From assembly GCF_000023825.1 (NCBI RefSeq), contig NC_013061.1, positions 4,774,001-4,838,000 on the forward strand: a DNA stretch of 64,000 nt, given 5' to 3'. The first letter of the stretch is position 1, and every line of letters begins with the position of its first letter. The notes beneath the pieces were generated by a model. That model was not told the DNA's origin. It worked only from the letters and a program-made list of their open reading frames with translations, and did not search any database. A program made the translations under genes and the position numbers. The stretch comes from Pedobacter heparinus DSM 2366. Lineage in GTDB: Bacteria > Bacteroidota > Bacteroidia > Sphingobacteriales > Sphingobacteriaceae. Shown piece after piece: positions 27,041-35,985 of the stretch.

Positions 27041-30031
27041 TTAGAATTTAACATTTAATCCCAGTTGATAATTCACTGTTGCCGGATTGTCCAATATCTC
27101 AGGATCTATACCTGCATAATTTCTTACATAAGAAGAGAAAACAAAAGGGTTGGTGATGTTAAAATAAAATCTTAACGATTTTGCCCGGATTTTTGAAGCG
27201 ACACGCTCTGGCACAAGATAGCCAAAATTGATATTCCTAATTCGTACAAACGAACCATCAAAATACTTTAAGGAGCTTCCAAAGAGGAGCGAATTCACAT
27301 TTTGATCGGCAATGGGCTGCGGATAAGCATTAGTTGGGTTTGTAGGCGTCCAATAGTCAACTGCAAGCTGGTTATACCTGCCTCCAAAAGCAATGGTATT
27401 GTTAGGAACGGTATAAAGGGGACTGGTTACTGTCTTGTTCTGAACCCCAACTACAAATACTGACAGATCAAATCCTTTAAATGAAAAGTTATTGTTAAAA
27501 CCAAATGTAAACGTCGGATCAGGGGAACCAAGGATTACCCTGTCATCAGGTGTGATTTTCCCATCTCCATTTTGATCTTTTACCCTGATTTGTCCTACTT
27601 TGGATCCTTGCTGAGCAGCTAGTGTCTCTTCCCCCTTCTGCCAGATGCCTATCTTTTCGTAGTCATAATACACATTCAGCTGTTTTCCTATGAAGCGCGC
27701 ACTGCCGACATCATCTACTTTACCTAAAGACAGTTCAAGGATCTTTCCTTTATTGTAACCTGCTGTAATGTCTGTGCTCCATTGAAACCCGCTGTCAGAC
27801 ATGATGTTTTGGGTAGACAAAGAAAAATCAAGTCCCCTGTTCTGTGTTGATCCTATATTTGTGGTTACAGATTGAAAACCTGTAGATCCTGGCAGTGCAA
27901 AAGGAAGCAATAAGTCAGTGGTTTTGGTCTGGTATACCTCTATAGTTCCGCTAATTCGTTGATTTAGAAATCCGAAATCTATACCTATATTGGCCGTAGC
28001 AGAGGTTTCCCATTTAAGGTCTTTGTTGGCTATGCCATTGGGCGCATAACCAAAAGCTGCTTTCCCATCAAATTCGTAAGCTGTTTTACCTAAAAGTGCT
28101 AAAGTTTGATAAGAGTTGATCCCCTGGTTTCCGGTCAGCCCATAGCTCAGTCTCAGCTTAAGGTTACTCAGGTACGAGACATTCTTCAAAAAACTTTCCT
28201 CTGAAATGTTATAGGCAACTGCTGCCGATGGGAAAAAGCTCCATTTGTTGCCTGGTGCAAATCTTGAAGATCCATCAGCCCTTCCCGTGAGCGTTACCAG
28301 AAAGCGATTGTCAAAGCCATAGTTGATCCTTCCCATATAAGACAGGATATTCCATCTGGAGTAACCACTGCCTACGCCTCCAATAATACCTGCAGAACCC
28401 AGATTAAAATAGGTTACAGTCTCCACCGGCAAATCGCTTACACTGATATTGGTACTTTCATTTCTTCGTTCCTGAATGCTGTATAAAGCCGTTAAATTAA
28501 GCTTATGTTTTTTGTTAAATACTTTATCATAGGTCAATTGGTTGTCCAGGGTATAGGAGAACCAATAATTTTCAGAGGTACTGGCCGTTGGTAATATCCC
28601 CACGGGGATGTTTGTGGAGTTAAAATTGCCCACTCTTGCTGTACGGATATCCGGGCCAAAATTAATCCTGTATTTAAGCCCTGGTAATAACTCTGCCTCA
28701 GCAAACAGGCTGGCCAGAATCCTGGTGTCTTTTTCTATATTGATAAACTTATCCTTCTCTTTAGAGGCCAGTGGATTAAACATTGTGGGATCGTTAATGG
28801 GATAGGGTATAAATTTACCGTCACTATCATAGGGCACGCCCAAAGGTGAACTGATCAAAGAGTTAAGATATGGGTTATAACCCGCTCCATTATTTACAGC
28901 ATATGAAGTCAAAATCGACAAGCCTGTTTTTATGCGCTTACCCAGGTTTTGGTCCAGATTAACCCGTGCGGTATAGCGGCTATAATTCTGACCAACAAAA
29001 TAACCCTCATCATTAAAATAACCCAGTGACAGGTTGTATTTTGTATTTTCTGTTCCCCCAAGCATCCCTAGTTCGTGGTTTTGGGTATGGCCTTTTTTAA
29101 TCAGTAAATCCTGCCAATTGGTATAGCGCCCTAAGGCTATGGATTCCCGTTCTATCGGATCTTTAAATATTAATGTCTCATCTGTTCTCCCGATAGCTGC
29201 TGCGGCATCTCTCATGTACTTTACAAAACCCTCTCCTTCAAATACATCTGCCTTTCGCACCACGTCTGTAATGCCATAATAGGCATTGTACCTCACACTG
29301 GTTTCTCCCGCCTTGCCTCTGGCAGTGGTTACCAGAATTACCCCATTGGCCCCTCTTGAACCATAGATAGCTGTTGCAGATGCATCTTTTAGCACCTCCA
29401 TCGACACAATATCGCTCGGGTTGATGTCGCTGATACCATCATTTAAAGGCATACCATCTACCACGAACAAGGGAGCATTACCAGCACTGAAAGATCTGTT
29501 ACCGCGAATGGTAATGTTTGGAGTGGTACCTGGCTTGTTGGCACCCGTGGTTACATAGGCCCCCGGAACCCTGCCCTCTACCAATTGCGCAGCATTGGTT
29601 ACTGGAACTTCTCTCAATGTTTTTTCCTTAATAGAGGAGATGGATCCTGTAATATCCCTTCTGCTCTGGGTACCATATCCGACCACCACTATCCCGTCCA
29701 GACTGCTGTCGTCTTCCTCGAGCGTAACATTAATTACATGACGCCCCTTTACAGCTATTTCCTGGGTTTTCATTCCAATAAAAGAAAAAACAATAATGGT
29801 ATTTTCATCAGGAACATTTATGGAAAAGTCTCCTTCACTGTTGCTTAATGTACCTCCCTTAACGCCTTTTATAGTTATGCTTACACCAACCAAAGGCATC
29901 CCTTTTTCATCAATAATTCTCCCGGAAACAGAGGTGTTTTGAGCATAGCCCATAGTGTAGCAAAGCATGAAGAATATCAGTAAACTTCGCTTACACCTAT
30001 TCTCCAAAAAACTGTGTAATTTTTTTTTCAT
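27041..30031 (-). CDS. SusC-like TonB-dependent receptor without STN domain (locus B)
   Basis: A 996-residue importer for the products of the rhamnose/uronate locus. The ATG at 30031 gives MKKKLHSFLENRCKRSLLIF followed by a signal sequence ending GYAQ; further in-frame starts at 30061 and 30082 (TTG) only add non-signal residues. A carboxypeptidase-like domain (VSGRIIDEKGMPLVGVSITI), the motif IVVVGYGTQSRRD, the plug (LKDASATAIYGSRGANGVIL) and the 22-strand barrel follow. Unlike the other SusC proteins here it goes straight from the signal to the carboxypeptidase-like domain. No FecR or sigma gene is near, so it must be regulated another way. Confidence 0.93.
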   Translation of the reverse strand: MKKKLHSFLENRCKRSLLIFFMLCYTMGYAQNTSVSGRIIDEKGMPLVGVSITIKGVKGGTLSNSEGDFSINVPDENTIIVFSFIGMKTQEIAVKGRHVINVTLEEDDSSLDGIVVVGYGTQSRRDITGSISSIKEKTLREVPVTNAAQLVEGRVPGAYVTTGANKPGTTPNITIRGNRSFSAGNAPLFVVDGMPLNDGISDINPSDIVSMEVLKDASATAIYGSRGANGVILVTTARGKAGETSVRYNAYYGITDVVRKADVFEGEGFVKYMRDAAAAIGRTDETLIFKDPIERESIALGRYTNWQDLLIKKGHTQNHELGMLGGTENTKYNLSLGYFNDEGYFVGQNYSRYTARVNLDQNLGKRIKTGLSILTSYAVNNGAGYNPYLNSLISSPLGVPYDSDGKFIPYPINDPTMFNPLASKEKDKFINIEKDTRILASLFAEAELLPGLKYRINFGPDIRTARVGNFNSTNIPVGILPTASTSENYWFSYTLDNQLTYDKVFNKKHKLNLTALYSIQERRNESTNISVSDLPVETVTYFNLGSAGIIGGVGSGYSRWNILSYMGRINYGFDNRFLVTLTGRADGSSRFAPGNKWSFFPSAAVAYNISEESFLKNVSYLSNLKLRLSYGLTGNQGINSYQTLALLGKTAYEFDGKAAFGYAPNGIANKDLKWETSATANIGIDFGFLNQRISGTIEVYQTKTTDLLLPFALPGSTGFQSVTTNIGSTQNRGLDFSLSTQNIMSDSGFQWSTDITAGYNKGKILELSLGKVDDVGSARFIGKQLNVYYDYEKIGIWQKGEETLAAQQGSKVGQIRVKDQNGDGKITPDDRVILGSPDPTFTFGFNNNFSFKGFDLSVFVVGVQNKTVTSPLYTVPNNTIAFGGRYNQLAVDYWTPTNPTNAYPQPIADQNVNSLLFGSSLKYFDGSFVRIRNINFGYLVPERVASKIRAKSLRFYFNITNPFVFSSYVRNYAGIDPEILDNPATVNYQLGLNVKF

Positions 30032-30135
30032 ATCGTTATACTTGGTTATATAATAATCCATAAAGCCAGAAAAGATTGGCAAATCTGAGCTCGAGTTTTG
30101 CGCAGACCTTTTCTCTAAGATGTTATGGGATCATC

Positions 30136-30143
30136 CAAACTTA
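30136..30143 (-). promoter_or_regulatory. Possible -7 box for the locus B susC operon
   Basis: TAAGTTTG on the minus strand, an exact TAnnTTTG match, about 105 bases before the susC start at 30031. No TTG is at the expected distance upstream. The 252-base gap 30032-30283 shows nothing else I can support. Confidence 0.25.
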
Positions 30144-30283
30144 GGTAAGCTTTTAGCTAATTTGTAATACATTTTTAACGTTTTTAAGTACAAAAACATC
30201 AGTTAGCGCTATTAATTGCAATTTATAGTATCCTGATTTCATCATGGTGCAAAAGCCTATTCCTCAAAAACTGCTGAACAATA

Positions 30284-31945
30284 TTATTTTTGGAATATCT
30301 CGGGATATTTTCTAATGAAATATACCGGTGTACAACTCCAGGCATGGCAATAACTATTGATTGGAAAGAAACCATACGGAGATAGGTAATCGTCGGAAGG
30401 ATCATAAACTTCCCAAAACGTATCAGCACCCTTTTTAACCATTCCCCCCCAATAATCTAAAATTAAGTCTTTTGCCTCCCTGCCCATCCCCGATTTTATC
30501 ATCGCCTCAACAACATAATGATAAAGGTAGGCTGCGCCCGGTTTTACCACATCTTTTATAGCAGCCAACGCCTCAAATGCGCTTTGGCCCTCCTTTTTAG
30601 AAGCTACCCCACTGATGACCATCCAGGCCTGGGAAGCATAAGAAATTTGCTTTTTAGGCCCACTTTCGAATAGCCCCCTTTGTTTGTTAAATAAGTTTTT
30701 CCTGGCGGCGGCAGTCATTCTGGCAATGAGAGCTGGCAAATGGCTAACCTCGCGCTCCTTTCCTAAACGTCTTGCCAGCTCGTATGTCTGTGCCAGGGAG
30801 TATATAACGATCCCCTGAATGGAGGCCTGGCGATCTAGCGCCTTGTTCCAATCCACAAACAGCCACCAGTTGTCTTTCATTGCCTGCCGATCATCGAACA
30901 TCCCATCGCGCCTTAAATGGATTAGCGGACTCTCGGCCTGTTTCTTCACTACAGGCCACAAGTCTAAAGCCGTACCCCGGTCACCGCTAGCATCAAGATA
31001 GTCCTTAACCGCAACATTATATAACAATGCATAATCGAAAAGGAAGGAAATTCCTGCCTGTGGATGTGGTTCCGGATTTTCAAATACGCTTGGATACAGA
31101 TAACCATCGTTCCTGCTTAAACCGGCAAGCAGATACAAACAACGTTTGGTTAGATCATGCTTTTTGAAAGATTGGTTATTAGCCAGTGCCTCCAGATAAA
31201 GATCTCCGATCCATAGTCGCCTGTCCCTCTTTGGGCCATCCTCATACACTGTTTGCATACATTCTTTAAGTGTTGCAAGCCCAACGCTATCAATTTGGGC
31301 AATCATTGAATTGGTACCTGCAGCAAGCGAAACAGGCTGTATGTTGACAGAGGTGGTTGACTTCAGCTCCATGTCGGCAATTGCAAAATCAAAAAACGCT
31401 GAGCTCCCAAGCAAATCAATTTTAAGATACCTAAACGCAACACGGCGTGGAAGCGTTACTCTGGCAGGAACGTCCATAACAGTTATGATTTCATCCTGCA
31501 ACCAGGCGCGGCTTAAACCTCCCTTATACTGCTCAAACGGAGTAACAAGCTCAGAAGGTACTTCGCCGAAAGTGAACCTGAAACGCAGCGGCGCGTCTGG
31601 GGTTCCATGTATAGCTTTTATGGTGATGGTAAAATATCCTGTGAGATGTGTTTTAAAATCAACAACAATCCCTGATTGCTTTTTGAAAGATGAGCTATAC
31701 AATTCGGATACAGGCTGGTTTCCTTCGCTCCTCCAACCCTGGAAAGAACGTTCATCCTTCACTATCTTAACTATCGAAACCGGCTTTTTAACCTGCTCAA
31801 AAAGTTTTGGTTTGCTTGCCTCCGCATTTTTTAGCCAGTCTTTACGCTGCAGCATAAAAACGTCTTTTGCAAGCTCTTGTCCTGCTAAGAATTGGCCCAT
31901 GCCCAATAAAATCAAAAGTAAAAGTTGCTTTTTCAGGTTTATCAT
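30284..31945 (-). CDS. GH78-like six-hairpin glycosidase
   Basis: A 553-residue secreted protein (signal LLLLILLGMGQFLAGQ). It has a short beta domain up to about 200 (FRYLKIDLLGSSAFF) and a six-hairpin barrel with the active-site segment YEDGPKRDRRLWIGDLY (Asp236, Arg240, Asp241), a variant of the GH78 DCPxRxE motif, and the family's end SYCHAWSCTPVYFIRKYP. It is shorter than most GH78 enzymes, with fewer N-terminal domains. It starts five bases after the stop of the 2-epimerase gene, so it is co-transcribed with the mannoside operon, while lying next to locus B on the other side. Its sugar target may be rhamnose, but the variant motif leaves this open. Confidence 0.78.
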   Translation of the reverse strand: MINLKKQLLLLILLGMGQFLAGQELAKDVFMLQRKDWLKNAEASKPKLFEQVKKPVSIVKIVKDERSFQGWRSEGNQPVSELYSSSFKKQSGIVVDFKTHLTGYFTITIKAIHGTPDAPLRFRFTFGEVPSELVTPFEQYKGGLSRAWLQDEIITVMDVPARVTLPRRVAFRYLKIDLLGSSAFFDFAIADMELKSTTSVNIQPVSLAAGTNSMIAQIDSVGLATLKECMQTVYEDGPKRDRRLWIGDLYLEALANNQSFKKHDLTKRCLYLLAGLSRNDGYLYPSVFENPEPHPQAGISFLFDYALLYNVAVKDYLDASGDRGTALDLWPVVKKQAESPLIHLRRDGMFDDRQAMKDNWWLFVDWNKALDRQASIQGIVIYSLAQTYELARRLGKEREVSHLPALIARMTAAARKNLFNKQRGLFESGPKKQISYASQAWMVISGVASKKEGQSAFEALAAIKDVVKPGAAYLYHYVVEAMIKSGMGREAKDLILDYWGGMVKKGADTFWEVYDPSDDYLSPYGFFPINSYCHAWSCTPVYFIRKYPEIFQK

Positions 31946-31950
31946 GATGA

Positions 31951-33144
31951 TCAGGAAAAATCGAAATTGACACCAAGGCGGCGTATCATCTCCAAGCAGG
32001 CCCTGCCATTATGATATGGGCACTTCCATAAACCAACTTTATATTGTTCAGGCATCAAGGAAAGATCTTCATTTACACCCCAAAACCACTCTCCTTTTTG
32101 TGTATTGATAATGTGCGCTTTTGTAAACTCCCAGCATTTTAAAAATTTATCGTAGTAGGTCTGTTCTTTCGTAAGCTGAAAAGCATTAAAAAAACCTACC
32201 ATGGCTTCAGCTTGTACCCACCAATGTTTTTCTCTGCTCCAATTGGATGGTTCAAACTCATAGTTTAGCCCTCCATTTTCATCTAGCCCTTGAATAGATG
32301 CCATGGCCATCTTTACTGCTACATCTTTAAATTGCCAGATCAGGTTTTCATCTCCCAAAGATTCCGCTGCTTCCAGCAAAAGCCAGGAAGCCTCTATATC
32401 GTGTCCAAAAGAAATTGCCCGGGATTTTGAATGCCAGCTTTCGTCAAAAAAAAGCATCAGATGATGGGTATCTCTGTCAATAATCTTATCTGTAAAAACA
32501 CCAAGCAAATTACGGATCTGCCTGCCCAATCCCTCATCGGGCCAAACAGTGTAAAGACTGGTATATGCCTCTAAAACATGAAGGTGTGTATTCATAGTCT
32601 TTTTTTCGTTGGCATCCTTATCACTTAAACGTTGGTCTGTCAATTCTGACCACTGGCAGGAAAAAGCTTCAAAATATCCATTATTTATGGGGTCGAAGCT
32701 ATGTTTCTCTATATCAGCATAAAGAATTTTAGCCAGGGCCAATGCCTCTTCCTCTCTGCTAGCCTTATAAAACTCTGTTATCCCATACAGGGCAAACGCT
32801 AGTGCATACATCTGTTTTTTGGTATCTGCTGGTTTGCCCTGAAAATCTACAGACCAATATACTCCTCCAAATTGCTTGTCCACAAAGTGGTCTCTTATAT
32901 AATCATAGCTTCTTCTGGCCAGATGTAAACTTTCGGGCCAGCTCTTGTAATTATAGGCAGCAGAGAAAAACCAAAGGATGCGGGAGTTTAACACAGCACC
33001 TTTATCTGCTTTTTCAATAGCATTATTGTCATTATCAACTTGTCCATAAAAGCCTGTATGCACTTTGTCTACTGTATATGTAGCCCAGTAGTTCAGCATA
33101 CCGGCCAGTTCCTTTTCAAACTCTTGTATAAGAATTTCGCTCAT
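31951..33144 (-). CDS. AGE-family cellobiose/mannobiose 2-epimerase
   Basis: Cytoplasmic enzyme (397 residues, no signal) that inverts C2 of the reducing-end sugar of a beta-1,4 disaccharide, for example mannobiose to mannosylglucose. The (alpha/alpha)6 barrel carries the residues known from cellobiose 2-epimerases: Arg55 (LNSR), His187 (NTHLHVLEAYT), His248 and Glu251 (SFGHDIEAS), Trp308-309 (KHWWVQAEA) and His378 (WKCPYHNG). Its ATG overlaps the TGA of the GH130 gene by four bases, so translation is coupled. With the phosphorylase and symporter it makes the mannan disaccharide pathway first described in Bacteroides fragilis. Confidence 0.92.
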   Translation of the reverse strand: MSEILIQEFEKELAGMLNYWATYTVDKVHTGFYGQVDNDNNAIEKADKGAVLNSRILWFFSAAYNYKSWPESLHLARRSYDYIRDHFVDKQFGGVYWSVDFQGKPADTKKQMYALAFALYGITEFYKASREEEALALAKILYADIEKHSFDPINNGYFEAFSCQWSELTDQRLSDKDANEKKTMNTHLHVLEAYTSLYTVWPDEGLGRQIRNLLGVFTDKIIDRDTHHLMLFFDESWHSKSRAISFGHDIEASWLLLEAAESLGDENLIWQFKDVAVKMAMASIQGLDENGGLNYEFEPSNWSREKHWWVQAEAMVGFFNAFQLTKEQTYYDKFLKCWEFTKAHIINTQKGEWFWGVNEDLSLMPEQYKVGLWKCPYHNGRACLEMIRRLGVNFDFS

Positions 33145-34328
33145 ATTTTAGAAAAGCTGTGTATACTGTTTTTATCTATTAACCCAACAATATTCTTTAT
33201 AGATTTAGCGGAACTTAACCCGTCTTCCGGGGTATTCACCACGTAATCTATCAGTTGTTCAACTGTAGATGTAGCAACGTGCATCCGGGTATCAGATGAA
33301 GCGTAATATATATAAACTTTTTCATCCTGATCTGCGATCCAGCCATTACAAAAAGTAACATTAGAAACATCCCCTACTCTTTCTTCTCCTTCAGGGGCAA
33401 TAAAATAACCTCCTGGTTTATAGATTACTTTTGTCAGATCATCTAAATCGGTCATAAACATATATAACACATATCGCAACCCTGCCGCCGTATTCCTTAC
33501 GCCATGGGCTAAATGCAACCAGCCCTTGTCTGTCTTTATTGGAGCTGGCCCTTGTCCATTTTTTGCCTCGTAAACAGTATGGTATTCTTTTTTATAAAAG
33601 ATAGCTTCATGCGTTATAGTTGCATTTTCTATGTTATCTGCCAGTCCAAAACCTATTCCACCTCCTGTTCCGGCCTCTATAAAACTATCTTGCGGACGGG
33701 TATAAAAGGCATACTTTCCCCCCACAAATTCAGGATGCAGCACAACATTTCTCTGTTGAGGCGAGGGCGTTTTTAAATCCGGTAAGCGATCCCATTTTTT
33801 GAGGTCTTTTGTCCTGATGATCCCACACTGTGCCAAGGCCGAGGTTTGATCGGACTCCGGAGCTGAAGGATCTCTTTTCTCTGTACAGAACAAACCATAT
33901 ATCCATCCATCTTCGTGCTTTACGAGCCGCATATCATAAACGTTGGTATCTGCATGCTCATCGGTGTCAAAAACTATCGGAGCGTTCCAAAATTCAAAGC
34001 CATCAATACCATTTTCACTTTCAGCTATGGCAAAAAAAGATTTTCTGTCAGCCCCTTCTACACGGGCAACCAGGATGAACTTACCATTGAACTTTATTGC
34101 CCCGGCATTGAAAACAGCATTGAATCCTATGCGTTCCATGAAATACGGATTAGCTTTCGCGTCGAAGTCGTACTTCCAGGTTAAGGGTATATGTGCAGCC
34201 GTTAATACCGGATATCTATACCGGTCGAATATGCCATTCCCCCCGGTTTCAATTTGATTCTTTTGGTGGATAAGTGTCTGATGTACTTTCTGAAGTTGCT
34301 CTAAGCGATTCTTAAAAATGGATGTCAT
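33141..34328 (-). CDS. GH130 4-O-beta-D-mannosyl-D-glucose phosphorylase
   Basis: Cytoplasmic phosphorylase (395 residues, no signal) that splits beta-1,4-mannosylglucose with phosphate into mannose 1-phosphate and glucose. The five-bladed propeller shows GAIKFNGKFILVARVEGADR, TNVYDMRL with the catalytic Asp132 (Asp131 in the B. fragilis enzyme), QRNVVLHPEFV, and TGGGIGFGL. These fit subfamily GH130_1. It is followed by the 2-epimerase that would supply its substrate and preceded, 49 bases away, by the symporter. Mannose 1-phosphate could feed into the GDP-mannose pathway. Confidence 0.9.
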   Translation of the reverse strand: MTSIFKNRLEQLQKVHQTLIHQKNQIETGGNGIFDRYRYPVLTAAHIPLTWKYDFDAKANPYFMERIGFNAVFNAGAIKFNGKFILVARVEGADRKSFFAIAESENGIDGFEFWNAPIVFDTDEHADTNVYDMRLVKHEDGWIYGLFCTEKRDPSAPESDQTSALAQCGIIRTKDLKKWDRLPDLKTPSPQQRNVVLHPEFVGGKYAFYTRPQDSFIEAGTGGGIGFGLADNIENATITHEAIFYKKEYHTVYEAKNGQGPAPIKTDKGWLHLAHGVRNTAAGLRYVLYMFMTDLDDLTKVIYKPGGYFIAPEGEERVGDVSNVTFCNGWIADQDEKVYIYYASSDTRMHVATSTVEQLIDYVVNTPEDGLSSAKSIKNIVGLIDKNSIHSFSKI

Positions 34329-34377
34329 GCTTTTTTATATAATACATTTATATCTATACCTTCCCGCAGTTGACCTT

Positions 34378-35808
34378 TTAGGCTATGCGTTCGTTTTGTA
34401 TCGCGATGTTGATGTGCTGTTCCTTTGTTCTTCTTTCCTCCAGTGCGTCAATTACAGAAACCATTAAGGAATCACTTAACTTGTAAAACAGGATAAATAT
34501 GGCGGATAGTAATGCCCCGGTTGCAGGAATGAAGCTTAGCATGGTTCTTATGCCGGTTTGTGTTTCGATGGTCTGAGCAGCATTGGCTTCAAATCCATAG
34601 ATGGCGAGCAACCAGCCCGTCAGCGCCCCACCTAATGTCCAGCCCAGCTTCTGGGACATGGATGAGGAGGAGAAAATCAGTCCTGTTGCCCTGCGGCCGG
34701 TTTTCCATTCAGAATAATCGGCAATATCTGCATACATAGACCACAATAACGGAAAAATACTTCCGGCGCAGATACTTATCAAAAACTGAAAAAAGAAGAT
34801 CAAAAAGAGATCAGTTTCTTTAAAGGCATAAAATATACAGCTCAGGATGGCGGCAACCAGCATTGCAAAGAAAAAGGTATTCTTCTTGCCTATTTTGTCA
34901 GATACCGGCTTGGCCAATACGACACCAACAATATTGGCCGCCTGACCCAATACCAGGTAAAGGGTACTGTAATTAATCGGCGCATTTATCAAAGGTAGCT
35001 GAAAGGCTTCCTGGGCCTTGAAATAATACTTAAAATAATAAATAGCCGACCCATCACGTAACGAATTGAATATCAATGTAGAAACCCCCGCACCTAACAA
35101 TACAAACCATGGTTTGTTTGTTGCCAGATTTTTTAAATCTGTTTTTAGGGATGTTTTCTGTTCTTTTGGGGGGTAAATCCTTTCCCGTGTCCAGGCAAAA
35201 GTCAGATAAAACAAAACAACAGCTATAACAGCATACAGGATCATGGTTAGCGACCAGCCTTTTTGGACATCTTCAACTGTTCCTGCTTTACCAAACCAGC
35301 CCACCAGGGGCTCTGCTGTTGCCAGTACAAGAATACTCCCTGCAAAAGCAAAAATAAACCTGAACGTGGATAAAGTGGTACGGTCCTTAACATTTGAGGT
35401 CATTACGCCCATTAGTGAGGCATAAGGTACATTGATAGCAGAATATACCATCATCATTAAAGTATAGGTAAGGTATGCATAAATAATCTTGCCACTCACA
35501 TCCAGGTCGGGTGCTACAAATGTCAGTACGCCGATGATTCCAAAAGGAATGGCCATCCACAAAAGATAAGGTCTAAACTTCCCCCACCTTGAATTCGTCA
35601 TATCGGCAACAATACCGACAATAGGATCAAGAGCGGTGTCCCAGATCCTGGTAATCAGGAACATCGTACCAACAACGGCTGCCGAAATACCAAATACATC
35701 CGTATAATAATAAAGTAGGTAAACAGAAAATATTTTCCAGAACATGGATGATGCAAAATCACCGAACCCATATCCGATTTTCTCTTTTAATGTTATTTTT
35801 TCGCTCAT
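34378..35808 (-). CDS. GPH-family sugar:cation symporter (MFS)
   Basis: A 476-residue inner-membrane transporter of the glycoside-pentoside-hexuronide group, related to MelB. It has 12 predicted transmembrane segments, the N-terminal KEKIGYGFGDFASSMFWK, the family loop WDTALDPIVGIVADMTNSRWG and FRPYLLW. The later ADYSEWKTGRRATGLIFSSS is also typical. As first gene of the operon with phosphorylase and epimerase it should import the disaccharide, probably with sodium or protons. A good promoter match and a perfect inverted repeat lie upstream, between it and the divergent araC-like gene. Confidence 0.92.
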   Translation of the reverse strand: MSEKITLKEKIGYGFGDFASSMFWKIFSVYLLYYYTDVFGISAAVVGTMFLITRIWDTALDPIVGIVADMTNSRWGKFRPYLLWMAIPFGIIGVLTFVAPDLDVSGKIIYAYLTYTLMMMVYSAINVPYASLMGVMTSNVKDRTTLSTFRFIFAFAGSILVLATAEPLVGWFGKAGTVEDVQKGWSLTMILYAVIAVVLFYLTFAWTRERIYPPKEQKTSLKTDLKNLATNKPWFVLLGAGVSTLIFNSLRDGSAIYYFKYYFKAQEAFQLPLINAPINYSTLYLVLGQAANIVGVVLAKPVSDKIGKKNTFFFAMLVAAILSCIFYAFKETDLFLIFFFQFLISICAGSIFPLLWSMYADIADYSEWKTGRRATGLIFSSSSMSQKLGWTLGGALTGWLLAIYGFEANAAQTIETQTGIRTMLSFIPATGALLSAIFILFYKLSDSLMVSVIDALEERRTKEQHINIAIQNERIA

Positions 35809-35845
35809 ACTATTTATAGATCGTATTGTTTTGGCAACAACAATT

Positions 35846-35878
35846 CAAATGTAGCCCAACGAATTACATATCTATCAA
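35846..35878 (-). promoter_or_regulatory. Promoter of the mannoside operon
   Basis: On the minus strand, TTG at 35876-35878, 22 bases, then TACATTTG at 35846-35853. This matches TTG-N17-23-TAnnTTTG and would give a leader of about 30 bases before the ATG at 35808. Confidence 0.5.
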
Positions 35879-35905
35879 TACTTTTTTAACAAATTATGAT
35901 ACAAA

Positions 35906-35935
35906 AAGACAAGTCTGTGCTTAATGACTTGTCTT
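35906..35935. promoter_or_regulatory. Perfect inverted repeat, candidate AraC operator
   Basis: AAGACAAGTC (35906-35915) and GACTTGTCTT (35926-35935) are perfect inverted copies around a ten-base centre. The site lies 28 bases upstream of the -33 element of the symporter promoter and 50 bases before the araC-like gene, so a regulator bound here could control both. There is no run of T right after the stem on either strand, and it sits between two divergent starts, so a terminator is unlikely. Confidence 0.5.
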
Positions 35936-35985
35936 GATAATAATTTATTTTTAATTTACAAATACCAAACTACTCCAGTTCTCTT

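Noticed and set aside
30032-30082. N-terminal extension of the locus B SusC
   Set aside because: The outermost start is TTG and the added residues do not form a signal peptide; the ATG at 30031 gives a normal one.
30223-30429. Small minus-strand frame next to the GH78-like gene
   Set aside because: It overlaps the 3' end of the 30284-31945 gene in another frame and shows no family features.
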